From NCBI RefSeq assembly GCF_011038655.2, contig NZ_CP064954.1:2046001-2110000 (forward strand): a stretch of 64,000 bases of DNA. Direction: 5' to 3'. This document shows, in pieces, positions 1 to 8,364 of the stretch (position 1 is the first letter of the stretch; the number at the start of each line of letters is the position of its first letter). Position numbers and translations under genes: made by a program. The DNA comes from Corynebacterium lizhenjunii (GTDB lineage Bacteria; Actinomycetota; Actinomycetes; Mycobacteriales; Mycobacteriaceae). The notes beneath the pieces are model-generated. The model was not told where the DNA came from. It ran no database searches and worked only from the letters and a program-made list of their open reading frames with translations.

Positions 1-1
1 G

Positions 2-1072
2 ATTGAGGCGCTTACCGCCCAGGCCTCCCAGGAGCTCAAGGCCGCAGTCGCCCTGGCCAGCAACTCCGGTGCGGCGGTGGCACGCCGGGACTTCCGCGGC
101 ATCGACGCCACCCCCGCTGCCGTGGAGGCCGCCGCGCAGACCGGGCGTTCTGCTGGCGCCCGGGCCACCACCACCCGCGATGGCCAACGCCTGGCCACCA
201 TAACCTCGGTCTTTCCCGCCCCCGGCCAGCGCCGCTTTGCCCTGGCGGTCTCGCGCGCAGAGAAGTTCGATTCTTATGCCCGCGCGCTTATCCGCCACCT
301 AGCTGGCCTGGCGGGCCTGTTGCTCCAGCACCCCGATGCCGCCGCCCAGACCCTGCTTGGCGCCCTAACGCTATCTACCCAGCTAACCAGCCCGCAGGAC
401 CCCCTCCAGCACACCGCACTCAAGGCCGCGTGGAATACGGTGGCCAGCCGCGGGGAGGTCACCGCCCTGGCTGTGGCCGCAGACTCCCCCGCGCGGCTGT
501 CACGCTGCTTAATCCAGCTCTCCCAGGCCGCCACCCGCACCGGCGTTGCCTACTTTGCCCTCCCCCTTGCCCAGGACAGCGCTGCCCTCATTGCTCTTCC
601 CCCCACTGCCACCATCTCCCCCACCCAGCTCTTTGGCCGCCTGGCACCCCACCTGCGCATCTCCATCCTGCCTGCCACCGCCTACACGGAGCTCACCCAG
701 CCCCGCCTCAATGCCCTGCTCACCCACGCCCGCTCCTTGCCCCAAGGTGCAGCTGAGTCTTACGATGCCTCCGCCCCCTCCTGGCTTGCCTCCCCCCACG
801 TCCACGCCGCCCTGTCCACCCGTCGTGCCGCCACCACCGACATCCTGCGCGCCCACGATGCCACCCACGGCACCGAACTCCTGCGCACCCTGCGCACCTA
901 CCTGGTAGCCGGGGCCAACCTAGCCACCGCCGCCGCCGAGCTGGGCCTACACCGCCACACCATCCGCGCCCGCATAGACAAAATCCAGACCCTCTGCCAC
1001 GCAGACCTAACCAACCCCATCACCCGTGCCGAGCTGCTTCTGCTGAGCGTCGAACCGGACGCGGCGGGCTAG
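2..1072 (+). CDS. PucR/CdaR-type transcriptional regulator, 5' end outside window
   Basis: The reading frame is open to the left edge, so the gene starts outside the window; a GTG at 77 is internal to the open frame. The last 70 or so residues form the helix-turn-helix typical of PucR/CdaR regulators: an LRTYL..GANLATAAAELGLHRHTIRARIDKI stretch split by a short gap, where a second helix reads out DNA. The upstream 250 residues are alanine-rich and resemble the middle region of such regulators. These proteins usually activate catabolic genes next to them, but the likely target lies left of the window. Family confident; ligand unknown. Confidence 0.85.
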   Translation: MEALTAQASQELKAAVALASNSGAAVARRDFRGIDATPAAVEAAAQTGRSAGARATTTRDGQRLATITSVFPAPGQRRFALAVSRAEKFDSYARALIRHLAGLAGLLLQHPDAAAQTLLGALTLSTQLTSPQDPLQHTALKAAWNTVASRGEVTALAVAADSPARLSRCLIQLSQAATRTGVAYFALPLAQDSAALIALPPTATISPTQLFGRLAPHLRISILPATAYTELTQPRLNALLTHARSLPQGAAESYDASAPSWLASPHVHAALSTRRAATTDILRAHDATHGTELLRTLRTYLVAGANLATAAAELGLHRHTIRARIDKIQTLCHADLTNPITRAELLLLSVEPDAAG

Positions 1073-1137
1073 GCTGCCCCATTGGGCCCGTTGGTCACTC
1101 GCACACGCACGAGTACCAACCGAAACCGGGATCCCAT

Positions 1138-1467
1138 CTACTGCGTGGATGGGCCCCAGAGATTCTCACGCTCCCGAAAGCTCTTCGCTCGACTTTTAAC
1201 CCACACGAAAGTCAGGGGTGCAGCAATTACTACCCCACCGATCCAGGGGACTACATCACTCCAATTCAGCAGGTGACCCCGGCCCAGCGAAATGAAGAAC
1301 GCAAAGATGGTGGCCACAACCACTAAGCACGAGACACCGGCAATAAACAGCCGGAGGCGATATCTTTTCAGAGAAACCACGTCGTAAACCTCCGCGAGAT
1401 AGTGGCTGTGCGGCGAGTATACGTGAAGTTCGGCCTCTCCATCCTGCTCACCTCGACCTCCGCCCAC
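1138..1467 (-). CDS. small two-helix membrane protein, unknown function
   Basis: The 109-residue frame starts at GTG and holds two hydrophobic stretches, roughly residues 40-62 (LFIAGVSCLVVVATIFAFF) and 75-92 (WIGGVVIAAPLTFVWV), followed by a basic tail ending RAKSFRERENLWG. That pattern fits a small inner-membrane protein with a short loop between two helices. No family was recognised. It is convergent with the PucR-type gene and lies beside a low-GC patch with transposon debris. The start is not well supported by a ribosome binding site, so the N-terminus may be shorter. Confidence 0.5.
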   Translation of the reverse strand: MGGGRGEQDGEAELHVYSPHSHYLAEVYDVVSLKRYRLRLFIAGVSCLVVVATIFAFFISLGRGHLLNWSDVVPWIGGVVIAAPLTFVWVKSRAKSFRERENLWGPSTQ

Positions 1468-1543
1468 GGCACTTGACGCTGGTGCGTATACACGATAGCG
1501 TGGACCGCGTAGAGATTGCCGCTTGTAAGCAACTCCACATTGC

Positions 1544-1571
1544 CAGAAACCCCGTTTAATCGGGGTTTCTG
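1544..1571. terminator. rho-independent terminator-like hairpin
   Basis: An 11-bp perfect inverted repeat (CAGAAACCCCG / CGGGGTTTCTG) with a six-base loop TTTAAT. It stands alone between the small membrane protein and the IS-end repeat, so it may be a leftover from a gene or RNA lost at this site. No T-run longer than three follows on either strand. Confidence 0.6.
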
Positions 1572-1619
1572 TGCGTCTGCAGCCAGATCCGCTGTCTGCC
1601 AGTTGCCCGAATGTCCAAC

Positions 1620-1651
1620 AAGCTGTGGTAACCCCGGCGGAGACTACAGTC
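1620..1651 (+). repeat. 32-bp copy of permease coding sequence (partner at 5008-5039)
   Basis: This stretch matches 5008-5039 with one mismatch (T for C at the seventh base). The partner lies inside the N-terminal coding part of the APC permease. Here it is non-coding and sits directly before the IS-end repeat at 1674. Confidence 0.8.
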
Positions 1652-1673
1652 TGTGGTGTGCTGGATTGTCGGA

Positions 1674-1767
1674 CCTAAACCCAAACGCCAGCCTGGCTAT
1701 ACAACGCCGGGTTGGCGACCCTACCAACATCCCGGAACACCACCCCGACCAACTTCCCGGGACACCA
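1674..1767 (+). repeat. dispersed repeat, copy A (partner 41708-41803)
   Basis: About 95 bases share most positions with 41708-41803, where the repeat directly follows insertion-sequence relics. Both copies run from a CCTAA(A/C)CCCAAAC start to an ACTTCCCGG(G/A)ACACC end. It is best read as the outer end of a lost insertion sequence or a decayed flank. An open frame at 1516-1791 crosses it but has no coding character. Confidence 0.7.
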
Positions 1768-1832
1768 CAGGAGCAGCTAATAGGTAAATAATACGGAAAA
1801 GAGGTCCGTCACCTGAAACCCCGTCCGTACCG

Positions 1833-3113
1833 CTATGAAGTCACTGGGCGTTCATCATTCACCTCTGGTATTACAGTCAATCGCTGAACACCACCTTGGT
1901 TGATGAGGTCCTGCGCGAAACTACTGACAATCGGCAACAGCTCATTCACCTCCGCGAGCGGTGCCAAATCAGTCGTAATCGGCTGAAATCTCGATATAGG
2001 CTCTCCTCTTTCAACTTCGTCCAGCCGTCCAGACCATGTATTTAAAGTACGGATACGGATTGGTTCATTTGCTACGCCCACGAGTCCCGCCCTAAGACGA
2101 AAGCCACCGCCCACCTGTCGCTCCTGGGCGTGACTTCGCAATATGGTGACAAAATCGATCACTGCAGCTTCAAGATCTGCATTCTTACAGTGGTTTACCT
2201 CGCCGACCGGATAGTACTCACTGTGCATGTCCTCGCGATGCAGGAGACCGACCTGATAAGAGCCAAGAACAGTACCATCGTCAAACAAATTCTTCCGGTA
2301 AGATATGTGCGACTCAGGACGGTTGCGGAGCACCCACTGGCGGAGCCCCTTCTTCACTTCCCCTGAACTCCAATACCCCACTGAATAATCACGTGAGAAT
2401 AGCTCCGAAATGCCTTCTTGATCCGCATAACACGAAACAACTTCCATCGCCACTGGCTTGCGCGACAGGACCGGCTCATAAGGAACTGCTGCCAATGATA
2501 AGAACAGTCCATTCTCAGGTCGCAGCGTCCCACAAGCCTGTTCAAAACGATTCTGCAGGAGCCGCTCCTGGTCATCGGCATACTGAAATCGCTCCCGGAA
2601 TCCACGTTCGATTTCGCGGTCACTCATAAAGACCGTGTGTGGGCCATTGCGCCGCGGCGCTACGAAAGCACCATCTCCCTTGCGCGCAAAATGAGGAGCA
2701 TCCGGGGAATCAGGGACTCGAAGCATAACTATACTTCCGGAGCCGTCCACCCCATTCCAAGGAACCTCATGAAACTCCAAACCGACTAATGGAGGACCAA
2801 CCTTAGCGTATGCGACTCTAAGAAGTCGCTGCTGAATATCCGCCGACCATGTTATGGGAGATACTTGGCAGGCCGAATTTTTCACACCATCCTCTGCCAC
2901 GCCAAATACAATCCAGCCCCCGCCCGTGTTAGCCATCGCGGCCAAATCCTTGGCAGCTTCTTCGTCCCACCCGGAGTGTTTCGGATTGTAGAAGTCTCGC
3001 TTCCAATCAAGGTCACTAGCCTCCTCCACTCTTTCATCAATCGCCTTCTGAATCAATTCAGAATTCAATTCACCTGCCTCAATCCCAAGTGCTCTATGAA
3101 TAGGTGTAAACAC
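1833..3113 (-). CDS. AlbA_2 (Schlafen-type) domain protein
   Basis: The N-terminal part reads EASDLDWKRDFYNP, then DLAAMANTGGGWIVFGVAEDG, then FARKGDGAFVAPRRNGP, which is the order seen in AlbA_2/Schlafen AlbA_2 nucleic-acid-binding domains. The remaining 250 residues were not recognised. The start was taken as GTG at 3113 because AAGGAG lies just upstream; an in-frame start at 3173 would put that site inside the gene. Such proteins appear as regulators and in some anti-phage or transposon settings; here the gene is isolated, low in GC and beside IS debris, which suggests transfer. A specific role cannot be assigned. Confidence 0.75.
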   Translation of the reverse strand: MFTPIHRALGIEAGELNSELIQKAIDERVEEASDLDWKRDFYNPKHSGWDEEAAKDLAAMANTGGGWIVFGVAEDGVKNSACQVSPITWSADIQQRLLRVAYAKVGPPLVGLEFHEVPWNGVDGSGSIVMLRVPDSPDAPHFARKGDGAFVAPRRNGPHTVFMSDREIERGFRERFQYADDQERLLQNRFEQACGTLRPENGLFLSLAAVPYEPVLSRKPVAMEVVSCYADQEGISELFSRDYSVGYWSSGEVKKGLRQWVLRNRPESHISYRKNLFDDGTVLGSYQVGLLHREDMHSEYYPVGEVNHCKNADLEAAVIDFVTILRSHAQERQVGGGFRLRAGLVGVANEPIRIRTLNTWSGRLDEVERGEPISRFQPITTDLAPLAEVNELLPIVSSFAQDLINQGGVQRLTVIPEVNDERPVTS

Positions 3114-3545
3114 AAATCTCCTTAAACTATGACTTCTCACTATCGCGTGCGAGCTCAGCAGCGCCATACACAACTCGCACGCGACATAGATGTAACAGAA
3201 TACAAAACTTCAGGAAAGCGTATTCCAGTTGGCTATGAACCCTTGCGCCGTGAAACCCACCTAGCGGTGGGGGATCCCAAGGCGATAACAGTATCGTACA
3301 AGCCGACGTCGCGCAGGTTTTCACGGGTGCGAATACCCGCAATATCAGCTACCACAAGCGCTGCCAATATAAGGTAGCGGCCAGTACATTCGGGCTCATT
3401 AATAAAAGCGTGAAGCACATTGGCATAGTATCAAACTCTTGACCGACAGAGTACAAGTTTAAGAATCGCACACCTGTGGATAACTTGGACCATTGGTGAT
3501 AGCCCACTGCTACCCTCCGCAGGCCCAGCGAACACACGTTGGGTT
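3114..3545. other. gene-poor stretch with a DnaA-box word and an orphan frame
   Basis: No convincing gene. A minus-strand frame at 3233-3418 (61 codons, LILAALVVADIAGIRTRENL inside) has ordinary codon choice but no recognisable family or ribosome site and may be a gene fragment. A perfect DnaA-box word lies at 3475-3483 (TGTGGATAA, the complement of TTATCCACA). One box alone is weak evidence for a function. Confidence 0.4.
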
Positions 3546-3570
3546 ATTTAAAGCCGGAATAACCGGCCCG
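3546..3570 (-). terminator. terminator of the permease/amidohydrolase operon
   Basis: On the minus strand GCCGG-TTATT-CCGGC is followed by TTTAAAT, about 60 bases past the permease stop. The stem is short but GC-only and has a T-rich tail. Confidence 0.6.
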
Positions 3571-3628
3571 GCCATTTGTGCATTTCCTCAAGAGGGAAGC
3601 GGCCGACCGGGATTTATCGTCAGATAGG

Positions 3629-5110
3629 TTACCGCTTTGCCCGTGCAGTGTCCTCAATGACCAGCAAATCAGTGATTACTGGCGGGCGACCCGAGCCGAT
3701 GTTGCAGTAGACCTCCGGTCGATGCCGCTTGAGGTACTCTCCGCGCGCGTAGCCCGCAACCCCACAGGAAAGGATGATGCTGGGGATAATGAACACCAGA
3801 TACCACAGCTGCGCGTCGCCGATGAGATTGCTGAAATTGGTGAGAATTAGCACAAACATGGTTCCAAAGCCGGCGATGGCCAGTGCCGGTGCAACGACGG
3901 TAACGAAGCATGAATACGCATTAAGGGTCTTGCGGAAATACAGCACCACAGATATGGATGTCACCAACAGCAAGAACACTAAGCCGAAGCCACCGGCGTT
4001 GCTCATCCAAGAAAAGACGACGGTAGCCGGGAAGCTTTCGTCGAAGCCGGTGAGCAGTTGCGCCAATACAGCTGCTAGCAGAACAAGTACCCCAAAGGCT
4101 GACTGGAATAGTGACGCAGCCACCGGCGCACCGCTGCCCTTAGTCACCCCGAGTCTCTTCCAAATCACTTCCTCACGTCCCAGCGCCATGAGGTAGCGCG
4201 AAATGGAGTTATGAAACGCAGTGGTAGCGGCAAAAAGTGAAGTCACCAGGAGCGATTGGATAACGGGCACCAAGTACAGGAAGCCTCGTTCACCAATGAA
4301 GTTAAAGAAGAGGTCTGAACCATATGTCTGGGCCTGCTCAACAACATGTGATTCGCCGGTGCTTTGTGCGATACACCAGGAGGAAAACCCATAGAAGGCA
4401 GAGATGATGCTTACCGAGATCAGCGTGGCGCGCGGAATCGTATTGCTTGGATTAACGGCTTCTTCGGAATACATTGCGCTGCTCTCTATACCCATAAACC
4501 CCGCGATGGTAAACGCCAGCAATGTACCGGTGCCCGCGCCAATGAGTTGCTGCGGGGTGAAGGTTTGCACGCCCAGACTATCGGCTGGATTACGCAATGC
4601 CAGGAAGCAAAAGAACATCACCGCGGTGAACTCACACGCGAGCAGTACGCCTAGAATGCGCGAGGCAAAATCGGCGGACTTCAGCCCTAATAATGCCACT
4701 AAGCCCAACGCGGCAAAGGAGAATAACCACCACGGCCAGTGAACTCCCGCTACCGTGCTTATCAAACTCGCGGCGGTGTACCCCAACAAACAGTAAAGCG
4801 CTATCTGCATTGCGGTGTAGGAAACGATGGCTAGCCATGAGGCCGCCAGCCCATGACTGCGCCCCAATCCGGCAGAGACGTATGAGAAAAACGCTGCGGT
4901 ATTAGGTATCTCCTTGGCCATTGCACAAAAGCCCACGGCAAACAGCGCCACCAGTGCGCCGCATAGTAGGTACCCCAGTGGCACGCCAGCCATCCCGGAG
5001 GCGGCATAAGCTGCGGTAACCCCGGCGGAGACTACAGTCAGCGGTGCTGCTGCGGCTACTACCAGGAAGACAATGTTGTGGGTTTTGAGATTACGGGATT
5101 GAGCGGTCAT
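3629..5110 (-). CDS. APC-superfamily amino acid/polyamine permease
   Basis: A protein of about 493 residues with some 12-13 hydrophobic helices, an N-terminal NIVFLVVAAAAPLTVVSAGV helix and the GFMGIESSAMYSEEAVNPSNTIPRA region, both typical of amino acid/polyamine/organocation permeases. It probably imports an amine or amino acid across the cytoplasmic membrane. The ATG at 5110 overlaps the upstream gene's stop by four bases (ATGA), so the two are translationally coupled; a frame start at 5125 is less likely. Coupling to an acetylpolyamine-amidohydrolase-like enzyme suggests an acetylated or polyamine substrate (inference). A 32-bp part of it is duplicated at 1620. Confidence 0.88.
   Translation of the reverse strand: MTAQSRNLKTHNIVFLVVAAAAPLTVVSAGVTAAYAASGMAGVPLGYLLCGALVALFAVGFCAMAKEIPNTAAFFSYVSAGLGRSHGLAASWLAIVSYTAMQIALYCLLGYTAASLISTVAGVHWPWWLFSFAALGLVALLGLKSADFASRILGVLLACEFTAVMFFCFLALRNPADSLGVQTFTPQQLIGAGTGTLLAFTIAGFMGIESSAMYSEEAVNPSNTIPRATLISVSIISAFYGFSSWCIAQSTGESHVVEQAQTYGSDLFFNFIGERGFLYLVPVIQSLLVTSLFAATTAFHNSISRYLMALGREEVIWKRLGVTKGSGAPVAASLFQSAFGVLVLLAAVLAQLLTGFDESFPATVVFSWMSNAGGFGLVFLLLVTSISVVLYFRKTLNAYSCFVTVVAPALAIAGFGTMFVLILTNFSNLIGDAQLWYLVFIIPSIILSCGVAGYARGEYLKRHRPEVYCNIGSGRPPVITDLLVIEDTARAKR
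5008..5039 (+). repeat. 32-bp repeat inside the permease gene (partner 1620-1651)
   Basis: Source copy of the short duplication at 1620-1651; it encodes residues near the N-terminus of the APC permease on the minus strand. The partner is non-coding, so the direction of copying is probably from here to there. Confidence 0.75.
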
Positions 5111-6297
5111 CGTTTGCCCGCCCATGTGTCGGCGACCAATTCTTCCAGCGCAGCGCTTCTGTTCCCGAAGTGGGAAGCATATGCATCCCGCAGATAATCA
5201 AGCTGCTCCTGGGTATAGTGCACACGAACTTGTCCCTCCACAATGTCCAGGTACTCATCTTTGAAGCCTGAGTCCTGCTCGGTAAGGACTTCCATTACGC
5301 CCAGGCCACAGAAGGGTACATAGTACTGGCAGTAGCCTCCTTCTTGAACCACTACCAGTTGTCCATTACAGAGTTCCTTAGCAGCGTCCAGGACAATTTT
5401 GGTCATCTGCTTGTAGCCATCCATGGTCACCATCATTCGGCCCAGCGGGTCCATCATTGCAGCATCATATCCAGAGCTGACGATGATCAGCTCCGGCTTA
5501 AACTTGGCCAAGGCCGGGGCTACGATTTCCCGAAGCGCCGTGGTGTAGACCAAGTCCCCGGAGCCAGGGGGCAGCGGAATGTTGAGGTTGTAGCCCTCAC
5601 CACGGCCCGCTCCGCGTTCGTAAACAAATCCACTATTGACGGGGAAGTTTCGGTCCTGATGGAGGGAAATAGTGAGCACGTCACGGTCCTCCCACCAAAT
5701 GTCTTGGGTGCCGTTACCGTGGTGGACGTCCCAGTCCACGATTGCAACCCGATTTAGTCCCCGCTCCTGCAGCGCATATGCCGCTGCGACTGAAGCGTTG
5801 TTGAAAAGGCAGAACCCCAGACCACGGTCGCGCTCCGCATGGTGTCCAGGCGGATTGATCAGAGCATAGGCTTGGTCGACTTCGCCATCCAGCACCGCGC
5901 GAACCGACTCAATTGCACCTCCGGAGGAGAGGAGGGCAATGCCGGCACCTCCCTTACCAAAGGGCGAACCCCCATCGCCGCAGTCACCGCCCTTCGGGAG
6001 CTGGGACTGCTTCAACATGTTATCGATGTGCCCCTCCGAATGCACCCGACTCACTTGTAGCCTGGTGGCAGGCTTCGCAGCTAGCTGGACCAAATGCCCG
6101 CGCAACTGGGAGACTTGAATAAGCTCATGCAACCGCCGCTTCGGCTCTGGTGAAGAGTAGTGCCGGTTTACAGGTTGCAGTCCGCGAGCAGGGTCTGCGG
6201 GTTCGTTACCGCCCGTGCCCGTGTCATGCCATCCGTACAGGGTGTCCCAGAGATACCCCACTCGCTTATGTCCATCTGAGTTTTTCACCATTGACAT
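5107..6297 (-). CDS. histone-deacetylase-family amidohydrolase (acetylpolyamine amidohydrolase-like)
   Basis: A 396-residue class II HDAC-fold enzyme. It shows the tandem histidines INPPGHHAERD (about residue 147), the zinc-binding IVDWDVHHGNG (about 186-196) and SSGYDAAMMDPLG (about 280), so the zinc site (Asp-His-Asp) is complete. Bacterial members remove acetyl groups from acetylated polyamines or other small amides. The start at 6297 follows AGAGGAAGG; ATG 6291 is also possible, while TTG 6327 would place that site inside the gene. It is coupled to the permease downstream, and a 23-bp dyad sits just upstream. Substrate is inferred, not proven. Confidence 0.87.
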   Translation of the reverse strand: MSMVKNSDGHKRVGYLWDTLYGWHDTGTGGNEPADPARGLQPVNRHYSSPEPKRRLHELIQVSQLRGHLVQLAAKPATRLQVSRVHSEGHIDNMLKQSQLPKGGDCGDGGSPFGKGGAGIALLSSGGAIESVRAVLDGEVDQAYALINPPGHHAERDRGLGFCLFNNASVAAAYALQERGLNRVAIVDWDVHHGNGTQDIWWEDRDVLTISLHQDRNFPVNSGFVYERGAGRGEGYNLNIPLPPGSGDLVYTTALREIVAPALAKFKPELIIVSSGYDAAMMDPLGRMMVTMDGYKQMTKIVLDAAKELCNGQLVVVQEGGYCQYYVPFCGLGVMEVLTEQDSGFKDEYLDIVEGQVRVHYTQEQLDYLRDAYASHFGNRSAALEELVADTWAGKR

Positions 6298-6324
6298 TCC
6301 TTCCTCTGTTGGGTCTCGATGATC

Positions 6325-6347
6325 CAAAATGAAATGCGTTCATTTTG
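6325..6347. promoter_or_regulatory. perfect dyad upstream of the amidohydrolase-permease operon
   Basis: CAAAATGAA-N5-TTCATTTTG: two perfect 9-base arms around ATGCG, ending 28 bases before the amidohydrolase start. Low GC and position suit an operator for a dimeric repressor. The regulator is not identified; the XRE-cupin protein encoded 2 kb away uses a different candidate motif. Confidence 0.6.
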
Positions 6348-6427
6348 TGTTTCTGGACACACTAACAGATATTCGCTACCGATGGAAGCCTTTTCGAGAA
6401 AAGTTTTCATTTCTCCTGACTAAACCC

Positions 6428-8002
6428 CTACTGAAGGTCCTGAGTGCCCTCCGCGTGTTCCGCAGGCGCGCCGAAAGCCGTTGGCCCCTCTTCCGGCGCA
6501 CCATGAACAGTCCGGTATTGCCACGCGGCCAGGACTTCCGGGTCCGTGGACTTGGACAGCAAAGACACCACCACATACACCAATAATGAGGCAGCCAAGC
6601 CAAAGTAAATGGGCTCGTTGGCATAGACGCCCGCCATTGGCTCATCACCCGTAAATTCAAGGTAACCCATGGTGCCCAGGGTTACCAACGAGCCCGCCCC
6701 CATGGAGCACGCAGCCCCCAGGCCATTGCCACGCTTCCACACCAAACCGCCCAGGATGGCAACGAACAGCCCACCTACCAAAATGTCGTAGGCTATGGTC
6801 AGCGCGGCCACCACATCAGGAACCGCCATGGCCAAGAGCATTACGAACAAGCCCAGGCCGATAACCCACTTGCGCGAGGCCGCTATATCCTCCGCCGCCT
6901 GATTTGCTTGCGCATTTTGTTGCGCCATAGCCTGAGCCTCTGCAGCGGTCAGAGTACGCGGGCCGCGCTTGAGGTTGCGGAGCAGAGGCAGAACATCGGT
7001 GCGCGCAACCGTTGCCGCCGCAATCAGCCCGCCAGAAGCAGTAGACATCATCGCGGCCACGCCAGCCGAGAGTGCCAACCCACCTAAGCCCACAGGTAGG
7101 AAATCAATGGCCACTCGGGCAAAGACATCATCTTTGTTCTCAATCCCCGGCATGGCCACAGCTGCCGTCATACCGATGATTGCACCAGCAGCACCAAACA
7201 CAATGCAGTAAATACCGCCGGTAACCCCGCCCCACTGCGCGACCTTGTCCGTTTTTGCAGTAAAGACACGCTGCCAAATATCTTGGCCAATCAACAGCCC
7301 CAGGGTGTAGATAACGAAGTACGTAATAATGGACTGCAAGCCCATGCCGCCGATATCAAAGAAGGTCGCATCCAGTCGATCCTGCATGGCAGACCAACCG
7401 CCGGCGTGGTGTAGCCCGAACGGCAACATCAGAGCGAACACGCCAATAGTCATGATGACGAACTGCGCCATGTCTGCCAGCGTGATAGACCACATGCCTC
7501 CGGTAGCAGCGTAAATTAGCACCACAGCAGAGCCAACCAGAATGCACACCCAGCGGTCCCACCCAAACAGCACCATAAAGATGGACGCATACGCTCCGGT
7601 GGAGGTGGCGGTGAGCATCAGGGTATAGGCGAGCATCACCAGGGATGCCACCTGCGTGGACTCTGTACCGTAGCGCAGAGTCATCATCTCCACCACAGTG
7701 TAGATTTTCAGCCGCTGCAACTTCGGGGCAAAGAATGCTGACAGCAGGATAACCCCCAAACCAATGGCCGCGACCAACCACAGACCAGAAATCCCAAACT
7801 TATAACCCAAGCCCACACCGCCCACGGCAGAGGCACCCCCTAGGACCACCGTGACAATCGTTCCGGTGTAGAGCGCGAAACCAAGGTTACGCCCCGCAAC
7901 CAGGTAATCATCAGTGTTCGACGTCTTAGCTTTGCCCCACAGGCCAAAGAGGACCATCGCCAGAAGGTACGCCGCAACCACGGCTATATCGAGCCATTCC
8001 AT
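6428..8002 (-). CDS. sodium:solute symporter (SSS family)
   Basis: A 524-residue protein with about 13 predicted membrane helices. The opening MEWLDIAVVAAYLLAMVLFGLWGKAKTS is interrupted only by the family's usual short loop, followed by DDYLVAGRNLG and the GLLIGQDIWQRVFTAK region, both characteristic of SSS symporters. It should bring in an organic solute with sodium. ATG 8002 follows AAGGAAG and is preferred to an upstream in-frame start at 8053. It is divergent from the XRE-cupin regulator with paired dyads between them, so control by that protein is likely. A decayed copy of its C-terminal part lies at 22899-23070. Confidence 0.9.
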   Translation of the reverse strand: MEWLDIAVVAAYLLAMVLFGLWGKAKTSNTDDYLVAGRNLGFALYTGTIVTVVLGGASAVGGVGLGYKFGISGLWLVAAIGLGVILLSAFFAPKLQRLKIYTVVEMMTLRYGTESTQVASLVMLAYTLMLTATSTGAYASIFMVLFGWDRWVCILVGSAVVLIYAATGGMWSITLADMAQFVIMTIGVFALMLPFGLHHAGGWSAMQDRLDATFFDIGGMGLQSIITYFVIYTLGLLIGQDIWQRVFTAKTDKVAQWGGVTGGIYCIVFGAAGAIIGMTAAVAMPGIENKDDVFARVAIDFLPVGLGGLALSAGVAAMMSTASGGLIAAATVARTDVLPLLRNLKRGPRTLTAAEAQAMAQQNAQANQAAEDIAASRKWVIGLGLFVMLLAMAVPDVVAALTIAYDILVGGLFVAILGGLVWKRGNGLGAACSMGAGSLVTLGTMGYLEFTGDEPMAGVYANEPIYFGLAASLLVYVVVSLLSKSTDPEVLAAWQYRTVHGAPEEGPTAFGAPAEHAEGTQDLQ

Positions 8003-8114
8003 ATTCGCTTCCTTTGTGTTGAGTCGAGGCGGAATCTGCCGCCACCACAGCACCCCATGTGCCGCGCGCTAACCAAAAAACAAAAAGTAACGCGCCTCAC
8101 CATGGTGTGAACCC

Positions 8115-8143
8115 AGACTAAACACTAGTTGCCTATAAAGCAA
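8115..8143 (-). promoter_or_regulatory. probable promoter of the SSS symporter gene
   Basis: On the minus strand TTGCTT (8143-8138), a 17-base spacer and TAGTCT (8120-8115). The -35 hexamer overlaps the dyad at 8128-8144, as expected for repression. The 5' leader would be about 100 bases. Confidence 0.5.
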
Positions 8144-8144
8144 T
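8128..8144. promoter_or_regulatory. dyad GTTGC-N7-GCAAT, candidate operator 1
   Basis: Half-sites GTTGC and GCAAT separated by seven bases. The same architecture recurs at 8247-8263 in the same divergent intergenic region. It overlaps the putative -35 of the symporter promoter. Confidence 0.5.
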
Positions 8145-8152
8145 ACCTTCTA

Positions 8153-8171
8153 CGAAGATTCCCCATCTTCG
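8153..8171. promoter_or_regulatory. inverted repeat CGAAGAT-N5-ATCTTCG
   Basis: Perfect 7-base arms around TCCCC, lying between the two divergent promoters. It could be an operator for a second factor or a short hairpin; nothing in the sequence decides which. Confidence 0.4.
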
Positions 8172-8209
8172 CAGGTAGTAGAGTGGAATACAGCCAACCG
8201 TCAACCGTA

Positions 8210-8238
8210 TTGCACATCACAAAGAATAGCGCTATAGT
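8210..8238 (+). promoter_or_regulatory. probable sigma-70-type promoter of the XRE-cupin gene and downstream enzymes
   Basis: TTGCAC, a 17-base spacer and TATAGT, close to the housekeeping consensus. Transcription would start near 8245, at the edge of the second dyad. Confidence 0.7.
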
Positions 8239-8246
8239 CAACTTCA

Positions 8247-8263
8247 GTTGCCAATCATGCAAC
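8247..8263. promoter_or_regulatory. dyad GTTGC-N7-GCAAC, candidate operator 2
   Basis: A perfect inverted repeat (5-base arms, 7-base centre) at the predicted transcript start of the XRE-cupin gene. It matches operator 1 in arm sequence and spacing, so an autoregulatory site is plausible. Confidence 0.55.
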
Positions 8264-8364
8264 TTTCGGGACCCTCCCCACGGTGCCATCCCTCAAGAAG
8301 CACCGCGAGGGGCGTCCCCGAAGGTCATAATGGCAACGCAGGTTGCCGCAAGAAAGGTTCTGCC

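Noticed and set aside
509..868. Gly-rich frame opposite the PucR-type gene
   Set aside because: A product of the high-GC third positions of the real gene.
1516..1791. 91-codon plus-strand frame over the IS-end repeat
   Set aside because: Crosses a terminator, a duplicated fragment and a dispersed repeat; no ribosome site or coding character.
3475..3483. Possible replication origin from a DnaA-box word
   Set aside because: A single box without cluster or dnaA/dnaN genes nearby is not an origin.
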